Assembly: GCA_029932035.1 (NCBI GenBank)
Contig: JAOZQV010000209.1
Span: 1 to 6,726, forward strand
Direction of reading: 5' to 3'
Length of the DNA stretch: 6,726 nucleotides
Source: Deltaproteobacteria bacterium
GTDB lineage: Bacteria; Desulfobacterota; DSM-4660; Desulfatiglandales; Desulfatiglandaceae
The position numbers were made by a program, and so were the translations under genes. A model generated the notes under the pieces. That model searched no databases, was not told the DNA's origin, and was given only the letters and a program-made list of their open reading frames with translations. Shown here piece by piece: positions 5,388 to 6,726 of the stretch; the first letter of the stretch is position 1, and each line of letters opens with the position of its first letter.

Positions 5388-6726
5388 ATATCTGGCTATC
5401 CTCAAAAAGCTCTATTTGAAGGCAGAGACCCTGCAGCTCTTTCATTAGCACTTTGAATGACTCCGGAAGCCCGGACTCAAGGGTATTGTTCCCCTTAACG
5501 ATCCTTTCATACATCCGGGTTCTGCCCGCCACATCATCCGATTTAACGGTCAAAAACTCCTGGAGAGTAAATGCAGCCCCGTATGCCTCCATTGCCCAGA
5601 CTTCCATTTCGCCCAATCTTTGCCCACCGAACTGGGCCTTTCCACCCAAAGGTTGCTGGGTTACAAGTGAATACGGACCGATAGAACGTGCGTGGAGTTT
5701 ATCATCTACCAGATGGTGAAGTTTCATCACATACATCATCCCTACTGTGACTTGCTGATCAAAAGGCTCTCCCGTTCTGCCATCATAAAGCGTAGCTTGA
5801 CCCGTAACAGGCAATCCGGCCTCTTTCAGAAACGCCTTTATCTCTTCCTCATCTGCCCCATCAAAAACAGGGGTTGCCACCGGCAACCCATCTGCCATTG
5901 TTCTGGCTTCCTTCACTAACTCCTCATCAGATCTGTTCTGAAGCAAGGCCTCATACTCCTTCTTACCGAACACGTTTCTCAGCTTGGACCTCAGTTCCTC
6001 ACTGTTTTTCATGCTGTCAAGGAGTTCTCCCACCTGTCTGCCTAACTCATAGGATGCCCATCCCAAATGCGTTTCCAAAATCTGACCTACGTTCATCCTT
6101 GACGGCACACCTAACGGATTTAATACAATATCTACCGGGGTTCCATCTGCAAAATATGGCATATCTTCAATCGGAAGAATTCTTGACAGGACGCCCTTAT
6201 TCCCATGGCGCCCGGCCATTTTGTCCCCAACAGATAGCTTTCGTTTTACCGCAACAAAGACCTTAACCATTTTGACAACACCGGGCGCCAATTCATCGCC
6301 AAGAGCAAAACTTTCTATTTTTTCTTCGCAAATTTCGGTAATGCGCGCCACTTTGGAGGAGCAATTATCAACAATAGTTTCCACCTTATCAATAACATCC
6401 ATTGATGCCTTGAGATCAGCCCCCGTCCATGCCTCAATCGGAAGCTGCTCAATATCCTCCGGCTTTATTGTTCCCTTTGCGCGAAGAAGGGTGTCCCCTG
6501 TCTTTTTATCACGCAAATCGATCTTCAGTTTTTTCCCCTTAAGTATCCTTATCAGATTTTCTTTAGCGCTTCTAATAATTACGGCTACTTCGTCTTCCAG
6601 ATCTTTCCTGAGAAGGGCAGCCTCTTCTGCTTCAATAGCAAGACTCCGCTCGTCCTTTTCAACACCGCCCCTTGAGAACACCTTGGCATCAATCACAATG
6701 CCGCGGACACCGGGAGGAACTTTCAG
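5386..6726 (-). CDS. rpoB: DNA-directed RNA polymerase subunit beta, C-terminal part (5' end outside the window)
   Basis: This is the C-terminal third of RpoB. The reading frame is open to the window edge: the first full codon is 6726-6724 and encodes LKVPPGVRG..., an internal beta sequence, so the gene is truncated by the window and not by mutation. A GTG at 6696-6694 is internal, not the start. About 446 residues are visible. They include a charged, partly helical insert in the place of the E. coli beta SI2/i9 region (about fragment residues 20-130). Next comes GDKMAGRHGNKG, whose two lysines (fragment residues 169 and 177) correspond to E. coli K1065 and K1073 near the nascent RNA 3' end. 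Then come VDIVLNPLGVPSRMNVGQIL, the DGRTGEPFD segment, the switch and clamp-contact sequence SLVTQQPLGGKAQFGGQRLG, and the C-terminal region that docks on beta' (MEVWAMEAYGAAFTLQEFLT). The rifampicin pocket lies outside the window. The stop TAA (5388-5386) lies inside the last unit of a CAATCNT repeat. Confidence 0.98.
   Translation of the reverse strand: MKVPPGVRGIVIDAKVFSRGGVEKDERSLAIEAEEAALLRKDLEDEVAVIIRSAKENLIRILKGKKLKIDLRDKKTGDTLLRAKGTIKPEDIEQLPIEAWTGADLKASMDVIDKVETIVDNCSSKVARITEICEEKIESFALGDELAPGVVKMVKVFVAVKRKLSVGDKMAGRHGNKGVLSRILPIEDMPYFADGTPVDIVLNPLGVPSRMNVGQILETHLGWASYELGRQVGELLDSMKNSEELRSKLRNVFGKKEYEALLQNRSDEELVKEARTMADGLPVATPVFDGADEEEIKAFLKEAGLPVTGQATLYDGRTGEPFDQQVTVGMMYVMKLHHLVDDKLHARSIGPYSLVTQQPLGGKAQFGGQRLGEMEVWAMEAYGAAFTLQEFLTVKSDDVAGRTRMYERIVKGNNTLESGLPESFKVLMKELQGLCLQIELFEDSQI

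Noticed and set aside
5874..6266. 130-codon plus-strand open frame within rpoB
   Set aside because: It is antisense to the conserved catalytic part of beta, with no independent support.
6694..6696. GTG as a possible start codon of the rpoB frame
   Set aside because: The frame stays open upstream to the window edge and encodes conserved internal beta sequence, so this valine codon is internal.

Overview
This window is a stretch of core transcription and translation genes, all on the minus strand. In transcription order they are the 3' part of rpoB (RNA polymerase beta, running off the right edge), complete rpoC (beta', 1358 codons), complete rpsL (ribosomal protein S12) and complete rpsG (ribosomal protein S7). 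I see no mobile element, CRISPR array, RNA gene, defence locus or accessory gene. The coding part is ordinary; what deserves attention lies in the four spacers.

Organism: the RpoC has a proteobacterial-type SI3 insertion splitting the trigger loop, plus both zinc sites. RpoB carries the proteobacterial-type lineage-specific insert before its catalytic lysines. The direct junction rpoB-rpoC-rpsL-rpsG, with moderate base composition, fits an anaerobic deltaproteobacterium (Desulfobacterota, broadly Desulfobacterales or Syntrophobacterales-like) or a near relative. This is inference from recognised protein sequence, not from a tree.

Layout, right to left: rpoB (6726-5386) is followed by a 79-base spacer made almost wholly of 7-base tandem repeats ending at the rpoC ribosome binding site. 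Next is rpoC (5306-1230), then a 234-base spacer. That spacer holds possible RNA hairpins just after rpoC and then a strong sigma70-type promoter (TTGACA, 17 bp, TATAAA) with a palindrome over the -35 box. This suggests that rpsL-rpsG can be transcribed independently of rpoBC. After rpsL (995-603) comes a 71-base gap dominated by an 11-bp perfect inverted repeat, then rpsG (531-61). The last 60 bases hold another degenerate 7-base repeat and no recognisable gene start; fusA would be the usual next gene but cannot be seen.

Together the genes make the two catalytic subunits of RNA polymerase and two small-subunit ribosomal proteins, S12 at the decoding centre and S7 in the head near the E site. 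This is the growth-linked set that many bacteria keep in one cluster. No undescribed system is evident. The best leads are the heptamer microrepeats in the spacers, the rpsL-rpsG inverted repeat with the extended S12 tail beside it, and the operator-like palindrome at the rpsL promoter.
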